Shown in pieces: positions 43,176-51,973 of a stretch of 64,000 nt of DNA; the first letter of the stretch is position 1, and each line of letters begins with the position of its first letter. The translations under genes and the position numbers were made by a program. Below the pieces are notes generated by a model. That model saw only the letters and a list, made by a program, of their open reading frames with translations. It was not told where the DNA came from and searched no databases. The DNA comes from Pedobacter cryophilus (GTDB taxonomy: Bacteria > Bacteroidota > Bacteroidia > Sphingobacteriales > Sphingobacteriaceae), in assembly GCF_005116455.1 (NCBI RefSeq), contig NZ_SWBP01000009.1, positions 1 through 64,000 on the forward strand. The letters are read 5' to 3'.

Positions 43176-44057
43176 TTAAACTCCCGCATCTGTAGAAACA
43201 CTTCCGGCAATACCTTCTACCCAATCATTTTCGCCATTTCCATTTGCTACCGCACTTAACAAACGGTTGTAAACTAAACTTAATAATGGTGCTGGCATTT
43301 GTGCATCTAAAGCCATTTTGCTGGCTAAACGGGCATCTTTAAAGCCTAATTTAGATTTAAAACCTACAGGTTGATATTGTTTTTTTGCAATGAGTGTTCC
43401 GTAGTTTTTATAAATAGGGGCGTTAAAAACTGTATTTCCAAAAAATTCTGCCACTTGCTCACGGTCTAAACCTTGTTTTTCTGCCAAGGTAAAAGCTTCA
43501 GCCATGGTTTCCATAGATGCCATAATCATAAAGTTACCCGCCAACTTTACCACGTTTGCAGCGCCAGGTTCGGTGCCAAAATCATAAATCCCTTGACCTA
43601 ATAATTCTAAAACAGCTTTTGCTTTTTCTTTGGTTTCTACATCGCCAGAGGTACAAATGAATAGTTTAGCTTCAGCTGCTGCATTTGGTCGACCAAAAAC
43701 AGGAGCAGTTAAATAATGTGAGCCAGCAATTTTATGCATGTTGTATAATTCTCTGGAAGTATCTGGAGAAATGGTACTCATACTGATATGAATAGCGCCA
43801 TTTTTCATGGATGCTAAAAAACCATGTTCGCCATTGGCTAATTGATTTAAAGTTTCATCATCAGATAGCATGGTGATTACTATATCTTGCCCATCAACAG
43901 CTTTATCTGGTTGATCAAAAACTTTTACATCTCCTTTTAAGGTAGATGATTTATCTTTTGTTCTGTTGTAAACGTTTAGGCTGTAATTTGCATTTAATAA
44001 ATTTTGAGCCATTCCGATGCCCATATTTCCTAGGCCAATAAAAGCAATTTTTAACAT
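43176..44057 (-). CDS. NAD(P)-dependent beta-hydroxyacid dehydrogenase (HIBADH-like)
   Basis: From the ATG at 44057 the protein has 293 residues. The Rossmann start IAFIGLGNMGIGMAQNLL is followed by the substrate-binding HISMSTISPDTS and the catalytic lysine in GAANVVKLAGNFMIMAS, as in 3-hydroxyisobutyrate, tartronate semialdehyde and glyoxylate/succinic semialdehyde reductases. The substrate cannot be fixed. The frame is open upstream to 44099, but that part is low-complexity and runs into the hairpin repeat. First gene of a two-gene unit with the MBL protein. Confidence 0.88.
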   Translation of the reverse strand: MLKIAFIGLGNMGIGMAQNLLNANYSLNVYNRTKDKSSTLKGDVKVFDQPDKAVDGQDIVITMLSDDETLNQLANGEHGFLASMKNGAIHISMSTISPDTSRELYNMHKIAGSHYLTAPVFGRPNAAAEAKLFICTSGDVETKEKAKAVLELLGQGIYDFGTEPGAANVVKLAGNFMIMASMETMAEAFTLAEKQGLDREQVAEFFGNTVFNAPIYKNYGTLIAKKQYQPVGFKSKLGFKDARLASKMALDAQMPAPLLSLVYNRLLSAVANGNGENDWVEGIAGSVSTDAGV

Positions 44058-44085
44058 TTTTTTAATTTTTAGATTTAAGATTTTT

Positions 44086-44630
44086 TGCCACGAATACACG
44101 AATTTTCACGAATCATGGCGCATAATATTTTTGTTCATCTATTTATGCTTAATGATAAATAAGACGTACAGCATTAGTTTTCATTCGTGTATTCGTGGCA
44201 TATTTTTTTGTTTTTTTTGACACGAATACACGAATTTTCACGAATCAGGGCACATAATATTTTTGTTCATCTGCGTATTAGCATTAGTTTTCATTCGTGT
44301 ATTCGTGGCATTTAATTTTTGTTTTTTTTGCCACGAATACACGAATCATGGCGCATAATATTTTGTTCATCTATTTATGCTTAATTATAAATAAGACGTA
44401 CAGCATTAGTTTTCATTCGTGTATTCGTGGCATTTAATTTTTGTTTTTTTTGCCACGAATACAAGAATTTTCACGAATCTGGGCGCATAATATTTTGTTC
44501 ATCTATTTATGCTTAATTATAAATAAGACGTACAGCATTAGTTTTCATTCGTGTATTCGTGGCATTTAATTTTTGTTTTTTTGACACGAATACACGAATT
44601 TTCACGAATCAGGGCGCATAATATTCTGAT
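44086..44630. repeat. Tandem array of five hairpin repeats (CACGAAT family)
   Basis: Units: 44086-44200, 44218-44310, 44329-44432, 44451-44564 and a truncated 44582-44630. Full units are 93-115 bases with terminal inverted repeats of GCCACGAATACACGAAT (17 bases), a conserved core GGCGCATAATATT...GTTCATC and often an inner dyad ATTTAT...ATAAAT. They are separated by near-identical T-rich spacers of about 18 bases. Some units carry internal deletions. The last lacks its right arm and runs into the 3' end of the GxxExxY gene. Two more copies lie at 23909 and 24013. Confidence 0.92.
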
Positions 44631-44634
44631 TTAA

Positions 44635-45012
44635 TTAAAGTATTAGCCTTTTGTGTTCAAGCTTGCCTCTTCCAAAGTTAATCAACAAGCCTAATTGATG
44701 ACCTGATACCTTTAAATAATTAATTGTTTGAGCAATATGATCATCAGTTAATGAGGAAACAGATTTGACCTCCAAAATTATTTTATCATAAACAACAAAA
44801 TCTGCGTAAAATTTACGGGGTAATAATATTCCTCTAAAATAAACTTCGTAAGCTGTTTCTCTATCATAAAAAATCTGATCTTGACTGAAGATAACTTCTA
44901 ACGCATCTTTATAAACTATTTCAGAATAGCCATGCCCCAATGCGGTATGAACTTCCATACATTTACCTATTATTTCGTAAGACTCTTCACGATAAATAAT
45001 ATTAGTATCCAT
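44635..45012 (-). CDS. GxxExxY protein (PD-(D/E)XK-like)
   Basis: Protein of 125 residues of the GxxExxY family: the naming motif is GYSEIVY in GHGYSEIVYKDALEV (about 29-43). ADFVVYDKIILEVKSVSSL (about 67-85) has the D...ExK arrangement of PD-(D/E)XK nucleases, to which the family is assigned in Pfam as I recall. The fold is complete and the reading frame intact. The function of the family is not known. It stops five bases from the truncated last unit of the hairpin-repeat array, the most notable part of its context. Upstream on the same strand is the LapA-like gene, 41 bases away. Confidence 0.85.
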   Translation of the reverse strand: MDTNIIYREESYEIIGKCMEVHTALGHGYSEIVYKDALEVIFSQDQIFYDRETAYEVYFRGILLPRKFYADFVVYDKIILEVKSVSSLTDDHIAQTINYLKVSGHQLGLLINFGRGKLEHKRLIL

Positions 45013-45053
45013 TTGTTTTCCGAAAGCTTTATAGGTTTAGTGTATTTAAAATT

Positions 45054-45383
45054 CTATTGTAAATAATCACGGTCTTCATCACTCAGCTGATTGGTTTTTT
45101 TCATGCTGATGTAATCATTATCTTCTTTAGAAATATTATTGACTTCTAAAGGAACATCTTTTGCGTTTTGATAAGCCGTAGTTTCTATTTCTTTCTTTTT
45201 CTTTGGTCGGGCTACAATTACGCCAATGATAAAACCAAACAGCGTTACGGTAAGCATCATCCATAATTTAGAAATATAAATTTGTTTCCAAAGTAAAGTG
45301 AAAACTACTTCATCTGTATTTTGCATAAATATTACAGTGATTAGCACTGCAAGAATTATAATCACTATTGTTTTAAAGTTCAT
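45054..45383 (-). CDS. LapA-like (DUF1049) membrane protein
   Basis: Protein of 109 residues with two N-terminal membrane segments (TIVIIILAVLITVIFMQN and LWMMLTVTLFGFIIGVIVA) separated by a short loop, then a cytoplasmic charged tail starting RPKKKKEIE. This is the layout of the lipopolysaccharide-assembly protein A (LapA) domain; without a LapB partner nearby the name is structural only. It begins two bases after the large protease-like gene. Confidence 0.75.
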   Translation of the reverse strand: MNFKTIVIIILAVLITVIFMQNTDEVVFTLLWKQIYISKLWMMLTVTLFGFIIGVIVARPKKKKEIETTAYQNAKDVPLEVNNISKEDNDYISMKKTNQLSDEDRDYLQ

Positions 45384-45385
45384 AA

Positions 45386-48235
45386 TTAAAAAGAAAAGTT
45401 TAAACCTAGCTCGAATATCGGGTTTTTTGTACTGCTTTCATTAGGGATGATGATTTTTCCGCCTAAATCAAAATTTGGAAGGTAAAATCTTAATAAATTC
45501 ATATCCGCTCGTAGCTCTGCACCGTAAGACCTTAACCCTTTCCCATTGCCAATGTTTTCAAAATCGGCAAAAAAGCCACCTTTAATCCTTTTAATATAAG
45601 CTAAAGGCCCTAATTCTAAATCAGGGTAAGCAATTGGGAAACGATAATCTAAAAGCAAAGTATTGTAAAGCTTTTGCAGAGGAGCCATATTTGCATATCC
45701 GTTTGCCCTTGAAATATCAGTATTAAAATTATATACCCCATCATTATTTTGAGAATTAAAGCTCGCCTGTAAGCTATGGTTCATCATTAACCCCGGAAAA
45801 TAAAACTGTGATTTAAAAACAAGGTTGTTGCCATTTAAATTTTTATCAAAAGGGAGATGCTCATAACTTAATCTAAAATTTTGACCCCATTTTGGTGCTA
45901 AATCTCGTGGACTAGTTTGAGAGTTGAAACCGGCAAAAACCTGATATTGCAAAGGGAAATTGATTTGAGTCGAAAAATTTGTGGGTCTTAAAGTCAGTTG
46001 GTATCTATTGGTGTAATAGGTTTCTACATTAATTCCAGAATTGAAACTTTTATTTAACCGGTTGGCAAAAAACGGAATGTTTACGTTTAATGAAGTGTAA
46101 TTTTCTCTCCATTGAAAAGGAACTATTGTTTTGATGGTTCCGTTGGTTACTTCGGCATAAGATAAACGAGCCCTGTTTTCATAATTAACAGAAATTTGTG
46201 GATAGAATTTTTGGTAAATTATCCTAGCCCTATATTCACTTTTATTTAAGGCGTTATTGTAACGATAGCCTAAAGCAGAAGAAACGGTATTTAATTTATT
46301 ATCTGATGCTAAATCAAAACCAAAATTAAAGTCATCAGTGTTGGTGTTGTCTTCATTGATCAGTCTTAAACTATGTACATAAAACAGATGGTCTATTTCT
46401 CTGTAAGCACTAGTTTCAAAAATTTTTTCTGGTGTTTGTTTAAAAATATTTGAGTCATTTTCCTGCTTTATAAGGGGCTCAAAATAATTCACGAATGTGT
46501 TTGTATGTTCAGTAAGCTGAAATGCATTAGCGGCTTTTAAATCAATCGACGCGATGTTGTAGCCTTTTGGTTGGTAATCATTAAACAACAATACCTGTTG
46601 CTCTTCATTTACCGAAGGATGAAATGCTCCAAACTGAGCAGCACTCAGCTGACTTATTTTTTTTGTATCGAGATCGAAAGCATAAATATTATCAATTCCG
46701 TTGTAGTGAGCTTTGTAGATAATTTGATTTTTGTAAAACGTAGGTCGCGATATAATTTGTCTTTCTTGTGGGAGCAGTTGCACAAAGGAAGCATCATCAC
46801 TATTGTAAAGTAATAAGGTTTTTCCCAAGTTGTTTACCGCGGTTACAATAATTTGATTTCCTGTTTTGTTAAACTGAGGTGTTTGTAAAGTGTAATTTGA
46901 AGGATTCGGATAGCTTTTAATTTCTTCTCCAGTTTCTGTATCGATCTCTACCAGATTAAAAATATTCTCTGTAGAGACCTTTACGGCTACAATTTTTTTC
47001 CCATCCGAAGATAGGGCAGGAGAAAACAACCTGCTTTTGTGCGTTAGTTGCTGATATTTTTTTGTTTGCAAATTGTAAAGGCAAATCACATTAAAAGAAC
47101 GCTGCTCAAACCTTTGGTCAGCTCTATATTCATCCCAAACAACTTTTTGAGCTGCGTAATTTAAATTAGGCTCTGTTTGATAGCCAATTTTTATTAGTTT
47201 TTCTTCTTTCTTGTTTTTGATATAAATGATGGATGGTGTTTCGGCTTTAGATCCTTTAAAGCAAATGATGCCTCCATCTTCCGTTGAAAAGGGAAAAAGA
47301 TAGGTGGTTGGAATTTTGTTGTCTTCTTGTTGTAAAGAAGTATAAACAGTGGGCTTTGTTTCGTTAGATTGTATGCGCCATAAAGAGTCTATTTCTTTCA
47401 TGGTTTCTTGGTATAACCGATGAGTTCCTTTTCCGCTATATTTTTTTAAAGACGAACTGAAGTTATAAGGCCTAACGGGAAAACGTTTGATGCGTTCTAA
47501 AACTTGGTCTAAAATTTTTGGTCCAAAATCTCTTCTAATTTTTGTGGTCATAAAGTAACCTAAAGGATAATAACCGGGGGTGTAACTTTTTAACGAACCA
47601 AAATAATTTTTTGAATAACTGTAATGATTTCCCGAAAGTTCATTGGCTCTTAAAACCATTTCAAAAGCAGGCTGTCTTCCTCTGCCGGCTTGAGTTAAAA
47701 TAGTCTCAATTCCAACGGCATCTCCTTCAAAAAACCAGGGAGGTAAGTTGATGCCAAACAAGGCTAATTTTAGCTCTTCAAAAAGTGGGGCATTAAGGTT
47801 GGGAGCCAACTTATCAAATTGCACCACATGTCTTAACTCATGAACCGCTAAACTGTTTAACCAATCTTGTGCGTCAAATTCCTGACCAGGGATAGTGTAA
47901 AATTCTGATCTTCTTGGTCCCATTTGTACAAAGCCATTAGAGAGTACTCCCTGTGTTTGAAGGATAATGGAAATAGGCTTGGGCGCATGCCCTAAACTTT
48001 TGCTTACATCAGCTACTATGGCATTTAAAACATTTGCCATTCTTTGCGCCTCTTGTTCAAGCGGGGTAGGGTAGATGATTTGGAACTGAGGAGTGTTTAT
48101 TTGCTTGAATTTTACACTTGGGGGATTTTGTCCAGCACTATATAATTGTGAAAAAGCCCTGTATGAAGTAATTGATAATATTATTATACATAAAGTACTG
48201 ATTAGTAATAATTTATAATAGTTTTTTAGTATCAT
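45386..48235 (-). CDS. Secreted zinc protease-like protein with beta-propeller and C-terminal outer membrane barrel
   Basis: Protein of 949 residues with a signal peptide (about 1-30). A gluzincin-like domain follows: HELRH at 132-136 is an HExxH zinc motif and WFFEG (E170) the likely third ligand. Residues of about 290-600 form a TolB/WD40-like propeller (repeated DGxxI, SPALSSDGKKIVAVKVS). The last 300 residues are beta-strand-rich with aromatic ends and finish in GLNFSF, typical of an outer membrane barrel. So a surface- or periplasm-facing protease-like unit tethered in the outer membrane is predicted. Substrate unknown; whether it is active needs testing. Confidence 0.78.
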   Translation of the reverse strand: MILKNYYKLLLISTLCIIILSITSYRAFSQLYSAGQNPPSVKFKQINTPQFQIIYPTPLEQEAQRMANVLNAIVADVSKSLGHAPKPISIILQTQGVLSNGFVQMGPRRSEFYTIPGQEFDAQDWLNSLAVHELRHVVQFDKLAPNLNAPLFEELKLALFGINLPPWFFEGDAVGIETILTQAGRGRQPAFEMVLRANELSGNHYSYSKNYFGSLKSYTPGYYPLGYFMTTKIRRDFGPKILDQVLERIKRFPVRPYNFSSSLKKYSGKGTHRLYQETMKEIDSLWRIQSNETKPTVYTSLQQEDNKIPTTYLFPFSTEDGGIICFKGSKAETPSIIYIKNKKEEKLIKIGYQTEPNLNYAAQKVVWDEYRADQRFEQRSFNVICLYNLQTKKYQQLTHKSRLFSPALSSDGKKIVAVKVSTENIFNLVEIDTETGEEIKSYPNPSNYTLQTPQFNKTGNQIIVTAVNNLGKTLLLYNSDDASFVQLLPQERQIISRPTFYKNQIIYKAHYNGIDNIYAFDLDTKKISQLSAAQFGAFHPSVNEEQQVLLFNDYQPKGYNIASIDLKAANAFQLTEHTNTFVNYFEPLIKQENDSNIFKQTPEKIFETSAYREIDHLFYVHSLRLINEDNTNTDDFNFGFDLASDNKLNTVSSALGYRYNNALNKSEYRARIIYQKFYPQISVNYENRARLSYAEVTNGTIKTIVPFQWRENYTSLNVNIPFFANRLNKSFNSGINVETYYTNRYQLTLRPTNFSTQINFPLQYQVFAGFNSQTSPRDLAPKWGQNFRLSYEHLPFDKNLNGNNLVFKSQFYFPGLMMNHSLQASFNSQNNDGVYNFNTDISRANGYANMAPLQKLYNTLLLDYRFPIAYPDLELGPLAYIKRIKGGFFADFENIGNGKGLRSYGAELRADMNLLRFYLPNFDLGGKIIIPNESSTKNPIFELGLNFSF

Positions 48236-48716
48236 ATAAATCTAATGCTAAATTATTTAGTAATTAAGAGATTTGGAATTGATTTCTAATTGATTTTTAA
48301 TTTTAATTGATTTTTATAAATAACTGATAATCAATTATATTTTATGTTTGATTGAATTTCATAATTAAACATTTTTTAATGTTTTTAGACGTTTTTTTGT
48401 TAAAAAAAGAGCATTAAAATGTGTTTTTGATTGTAGTAAGATAATGCTTTTATTTTAGATTATTATACACCAAGTAGCTTGTTTTTATAGCTTAATTCTT
48501 ATTTGTTTTTTTGAATTGAGTGTAATATTTTTCACGAAATTGAAGAGAGCGGCAGCCAATAATTTAAAAATAACTTGATTAAGTTTGATTTAAAATTAGA
48601 ATTTCAAGCCTTTATAAAGAGTTTTAAGAGGAGATATATTTCATCTTTCAGTGTGGTTTTTGAATCTTAATATTGTATTTTAAGTGACTAATTAAGATGC
48701 TTAGTGTATTGTATTT
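48236..48716. other. Long AT-rich intergenic region, nothing recognised
   Basis: 480 bases, very AT-rich, between two reverse-strand units. It must carry the promoter of the protease-like gene, but no clear TAnnTTTG box is visible on that strand. No ORF, tRNA or strong hairpin was found. Confidence 0.4.
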
Positions 48717-49622
48717 TTAAACTAAAGGAATGGATTTTCTTAGTTTTCTTTTAGCAATTTTATTTTTGACTACCGGATATAAAAATATAGTACCTAAAAT
48801 AATGCTTGCTCCGGCATAAAATCCAAAGGTCATTTGTTCGTTTTTTCCAAAGATAATTAGTGCTAAAATAATAGCATAAACGGGTTCTAAATTGGTAATT
48901 AAGGCTACCCTAAAAGCACTCAATTCTTTCATCACAGATACACCTGCAACATAGGCAACCGAGGTGCAAATGGTGCCTAAAATCAGTAAATAAATAACGT
49001 CTGAAAATGGTAATTTAATTTCGCTATTAAAGCCGCCGGTAAATAATAAGTAAAGGCTTATCCAAAAAAAAGCGCCCGTTAATTCGTAAAAACCAATGAT
49101 AGATGCATCTCTGTTTTTGACTTGTTTAGAGTTAATAATTGAAAGTATGCTGGCACAAAGAGCACAACATAATCCCATAATAATACCGGTTTGGTACTGC
49201 GTTTCGAATTTAAAAATAAGGTAAATACCAAAAATTATGAATAAACCAGCTAGTATTTCCAGCTTAGACATTCTGCTTTTATTTAGTAATGGCTCTAAAA
49301 CAGCCGTAAATAAAGTGAGGGAAGATAGGCAAACCATAGCCACAGAAACGGTAGAAGCTTTAATGGATCCAAAGAATAGTATCCAATGTAAGCCAACTAT
49401 AGCGCCTGTAAAGAATAGTTTAATAAAGGTTTCTCTGTTTACTTTAAAAGTAGTATTGCTCCATTTAAAGTAAATGTAAAGCGTAGTTACGGCTATTAAT
49501 ACCCTATACCAAACCAAATAAATTTCATTGATAGATATTAAAGCACCTAAAATGCCGGTAAAGCCCCAAACTAATACCGTAAGGTGTAGTATGAGTAAAT
49601 TGCTTTTAAGAGAAAATTTCAT
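48717..49622 (-). CDS. EamA/DMT-family transporter
   Basis: Inner-membrane protein of 301 residues with ten predicted helices in two EamA repeats (about 8-135 and 145-285). GFTGILGALI and VGLHWILFFGSIKASTVSVA mark the first repeat, FWISLYLLF and YAIILALIIFGKN the second. Members export amino acids, nucleosides or other metabolites; the substrate here is not known. It ends the tgt-lptF/G-eamA operon, starting two bases after the permease gene. Confidence 0.88.
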   Translation of the reverse strand: MKFSLKSNLLILHLTVLVWGFTGILGALISINEIYLVWYRVLIAVTTLYIYFKWSNTTFKVNRETFIKLFFTGAIVGLHWILFFGSIKASTVSVAMVCLSSLTLFTAVLEPLLNKSRMSKLEILAGLFIIFGIYLIFKFETQYQTGIIMGLCCALCASILSIINSKQVKNRDASIIGFYELTGAFFWISLYLLFTGGFNSEIKLPFSDVIYLLILGTICTSVAYVAGVSVMKELSAFRVALITNLEPVYAIILALIIFGKNEQMTFGFYAGASIILGTIFLYPVVKNKIAKRKLRKSIPLV

Positions 49623-49624
49623 GT

Positions 49625-50719
49625 TTATTTTGGGGCTTTTACAGCGAGGATTACTCCCAGTATTCCAAATATTAAATTAGGGATAATTACAGCAATAATA
49701 GGTGGTAGGCCTCCTTTTAAGGCGAAAACGTTAGAAAATTGTATCAATAATATGTACAAGAAACTTAACCCAATACCAATTCCAAGAGGCAAGCCAACGC
49801 CACCTCTCACTTTTCTGGAAGATAAAGCTACGCCTATTAGCGTTAAAACATAGGTTGAAAATGGATAAGACCATCTTTTATATTTTTCTAACTCTAAATT
49901 AACCATGATACCAGAGCCTCTTATCTTTTCTTTTTCGATTTTGTCATTCAATTCCCTGAAATTCATTGCCGAATAAATGTTGTCTCTCACATCAAAATCT
50001 AAGGGTTTCATATCCAGAGTGGTGTCTTTTTCTGTTCCACTTACCATTTTCTCCTTTAAACCATCTACATACCTGATGGTGTAATTTGATATTTTCCATT
50101 TTCTGCTAATAGAATCCCAGGCAATTCTATCAGACATCAGCTTCGATTTTAAATCATCGCCTTTAAATTTTTCAAGTGAAAAACGGTAACCTATATCTGT
50201 CTTATTGTCAAATGATTCTAAATAAACATAAGTATTGCTGTCTAGTTGAATATGAATGTTGTTTCTGGTATTGTCTTGATTTTTTAGATAGGTGTTTTCA
50301 AAATTGGTCATTAATCTATTGGTCTCTGGTATAATCAATTGATTAAATATCATACTTACAATAAATATAATGGTTGAGGCAATAAAATAAGGTCTTAAAA
50401 ATCTATTAAAACTGGCTCCACCACAAAGTATGGGGACTATTTCCGTTTGATCAGCCATTTTTGCAGTAAAGAAAATTACAGCTATAAAGTTGATTAAAGG
50501 AGATAAAAAGTTTAGATAAAAAGGAATAAAGCCACCATAATATTCAAATATAATTTGACTGGATGTTGCAGAGCTTTTTAAGAAATCGTCTAGTTTTTCT
50601 GAAATATCGAAAACTATAGAGATAATAACAAAAATACCCAATGTGAAAACAAAGGTTCCCAGGTATTTTTTTATAATATACCAGTCTATAATTTTGATGT
50701 ACTTATTCAAAAAATTCAT
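49625..50719 (-). CDS. LptF/LptG-family permease
   Basis: Protein of 364 residues with three membrane helices at the N-terminal side (about 15-115), a large periplasmic jellyroll-like domain (about 125-260) and three C-terminal helices. IIKKYLGTFVFTLGIFVIIS and WSYPFSTYVLTLIGVALSSR are family-typical. Together with a partner and LptB it would extract lipopolysaccharide from the inner membrane. Whether it is LptF or LptG cannot be decided. Its start overlaps the tgt stop as TAATG. Confidence 0.9.
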   Translation of the reverse strand: MNFLNKYIKIIDWYIIKKYLGTFVFTLGIFVIISIVFDISEKLDDFLKSSATSSQIIFEYYGGFIPFYLNFLSPLINFIAVIFFTAKMADQTEIVPILCGGASFNRFLRPYFIASTIIFIVSMIFNQLIIPETNRLMTNFENTYLKNQDNTRNNIHIQLDSNTYVYLESFDNKTDIGYRFSLEKFKGDDLKSKLMSDRIAWDSISRKWKISNYTIRYVDGLKEKMVSGTEKDTTLDMKPLDFDVRDNIYSAMNFRELNDKIEKEKIRGSGIMVNLELEKYKRWSYPFSTYVLTLIGVALSSRKVRGGVGLPLGIGIGLSFLYILLIQFSNVFALKGGLPPIIAVIIPNLIFGILGVILAVKAPK

Positions 50720-51849
50720 TAAAGTTTTTGACCTAATATTTGAACCATTTTGTTTTTCCAGGCATAAAACTCACCTGATATTATTTTTTCTCTGGCCTCT
50801 TTAACTAACCAAATATAAAAATGTAAATTGTGAAGTGTAGCTATTTGTGAGCCAAGTATTTCTTTAGAATGTACCAAATGCCTTAAATAGGCTTTGGAAT
50901 AATGTAAATCTGAAAAAAGGTCGCTGTCACTTTCAATTGGTGAAAAGTCGTTTTTCCATTTCTCATTTTTAATATTGATGATTCCATTTTTGGTGAAAAG
51001 CATTCCATTTCTGGCGTTTCTGGTTGGCATAACACAATCAAACATATCAATTCCCAAAGCAATATTTTCCAGTAAATTAATAGGAGTACCCACGCCCATT
51101 AAATAGCGAGGTTTTTCTTCTGGTAAAATATTACAAACTACCTCAGTCATTGCATACATTTCTTCGGCTGGCTCCCCAACAGATAAGCCTCCAATGGCGT
51201 TACCTTCTTGATTTTGATTGGCAATAAACTCCGCAGATTTCATCCTTAAATCCTTGTAAACGGAACCTTGAACAATAGGAAACAAAGTTTGCGAATAATT
51301 ATAATGTGGTTCAGTTTCATCAAAACGCTTTATACAGCGTTTTAACCATCTATGCGTCATGTCTATAGAACGTTTGGCATAGTTGTAATCACAAGGGTAT
51401 GGTGTGCATTCATCAAAAGCCATAATGATATCAGCACCTATAACTCTTTGAATATCCATTACGTTTTCTGGCGTAAACAAATGTTTTGAACCATCAATAT
51501 GAGATTTAAAAGTGACGCCTTCTTCTTTAATTTTTCTAACTTCTGTTAAAGAATAAACCTGGTAACCGCCACTATCTGTTAAAATTGGATGGTCCCAGCC
51601 ATTAAATTTATGTAAACCACCGGCTAATTTTATAGTTTCTAAACCAGGTCTTAAATAAAGATGGTAAGTGTTTCCTAAAATAATTTGTGCTTCTATATCT
51701 TCTTTAAGCTCACGCTGATGAACCGCCTTAACGGTCCCTGCGGTGCCTACAGGCATAAATATAGGTGTTTGTATTGTTCCGTGATCTGTTGTGATTTCTC
51801 CGGCTCTTGCTTTTGAAAAAGCATCTTTTACTGCTAACTTAAACTTCAT
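50719..51849 (-). CDS. tgt: Queuine tRNA-ribosyltransferase
   Basis: TIM-barrel enzyme of 376 residues that exchanges guanine 34 for a queuine precursor in tRNAs with GUN anticodons. Key parts: MPVGTAGTVKAVHQRE near the N-terminus, TDSGGYQVYSL with the catalytic aspartate, ADIIMAFDECTPYPC, and GGLSVGEPAEEM. The zinc site near the C-terminus is present in part as SKAYLRHLVHSKEILG; the usual CxCxxC is replaced by residues without those cysteines (GIDMFDCVMPTRNARNG is intact). First gene of the operon with lptF/G. Confidence 0.93.
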   Translation of the reverse strand: MKFKLAVKDAFSKARAGEITTDHGTIQTPIFMPVGTAGTVKAVHQRELKEDIEAQIILGNTYHLYLRPGLETIKLAGGLHKFNGWDHPILTDSGGYQVYSLTEVRKIKEEGVTFKSHIDGSKHLFTPENVMDIQRVIGADIIMAFDECTPYPCDYNYAKRSIDMTHRWLKRCIKRFDETEPHYNYSQTLFPIVQGSVYKDLRMKSAEFIANQNQEGNAIGGLSVGEPAEEMYAMTEVVCNILPEEKPRYLMGVGTPINLLENIALGIDMFDCVMPTRNARNGMLFTKNGIINIKNEKWKNDFSPIESDSDLFSDLHYSKAYLRHLVHSKEILGSQIATLHNLHFYIWLVKEAREKIISGEFYAWKNKMVQILGQKL

Positions 51850-51872
51850 TTACCTTAAATTGTAATAGCTTG

Positions 51873-51880
51873 CAAAAATA
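51873..51880 (-). promoter_or_regulatory. -7 box of the tgt operon
   Basis: Reverse-strand TATTTTTG matches TAnnTTTG and lies 24 bases before the tgt ATG. The -33 element is poor. Confidence 0.45.
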
Positions 51881-51973
51881 GTAAAATTTAAAGCAGCTTT
51901 AGGTTTAAGTATTTTCATCATAAAGTTTGTTTTTAAGCTAATTTTAAGAAATTTGCAAACTTAATACAAGCAC

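Noticed and set aside
44058-44099. N-terminal extension of the dehydrogenase
   Set aside because: Low-complexity sequence running into the hairpin repeat; the Rossmann fold begins at the ATG at 44057.
44086-44630. Regular repeats with short spacers, superficially like a CRISPR array
   Set aside because: Units are about 100 bases with internal inverted repeats, and the spacers are near-identical T-rich stretches, not unique 30-40-mers. No cas gene is near.
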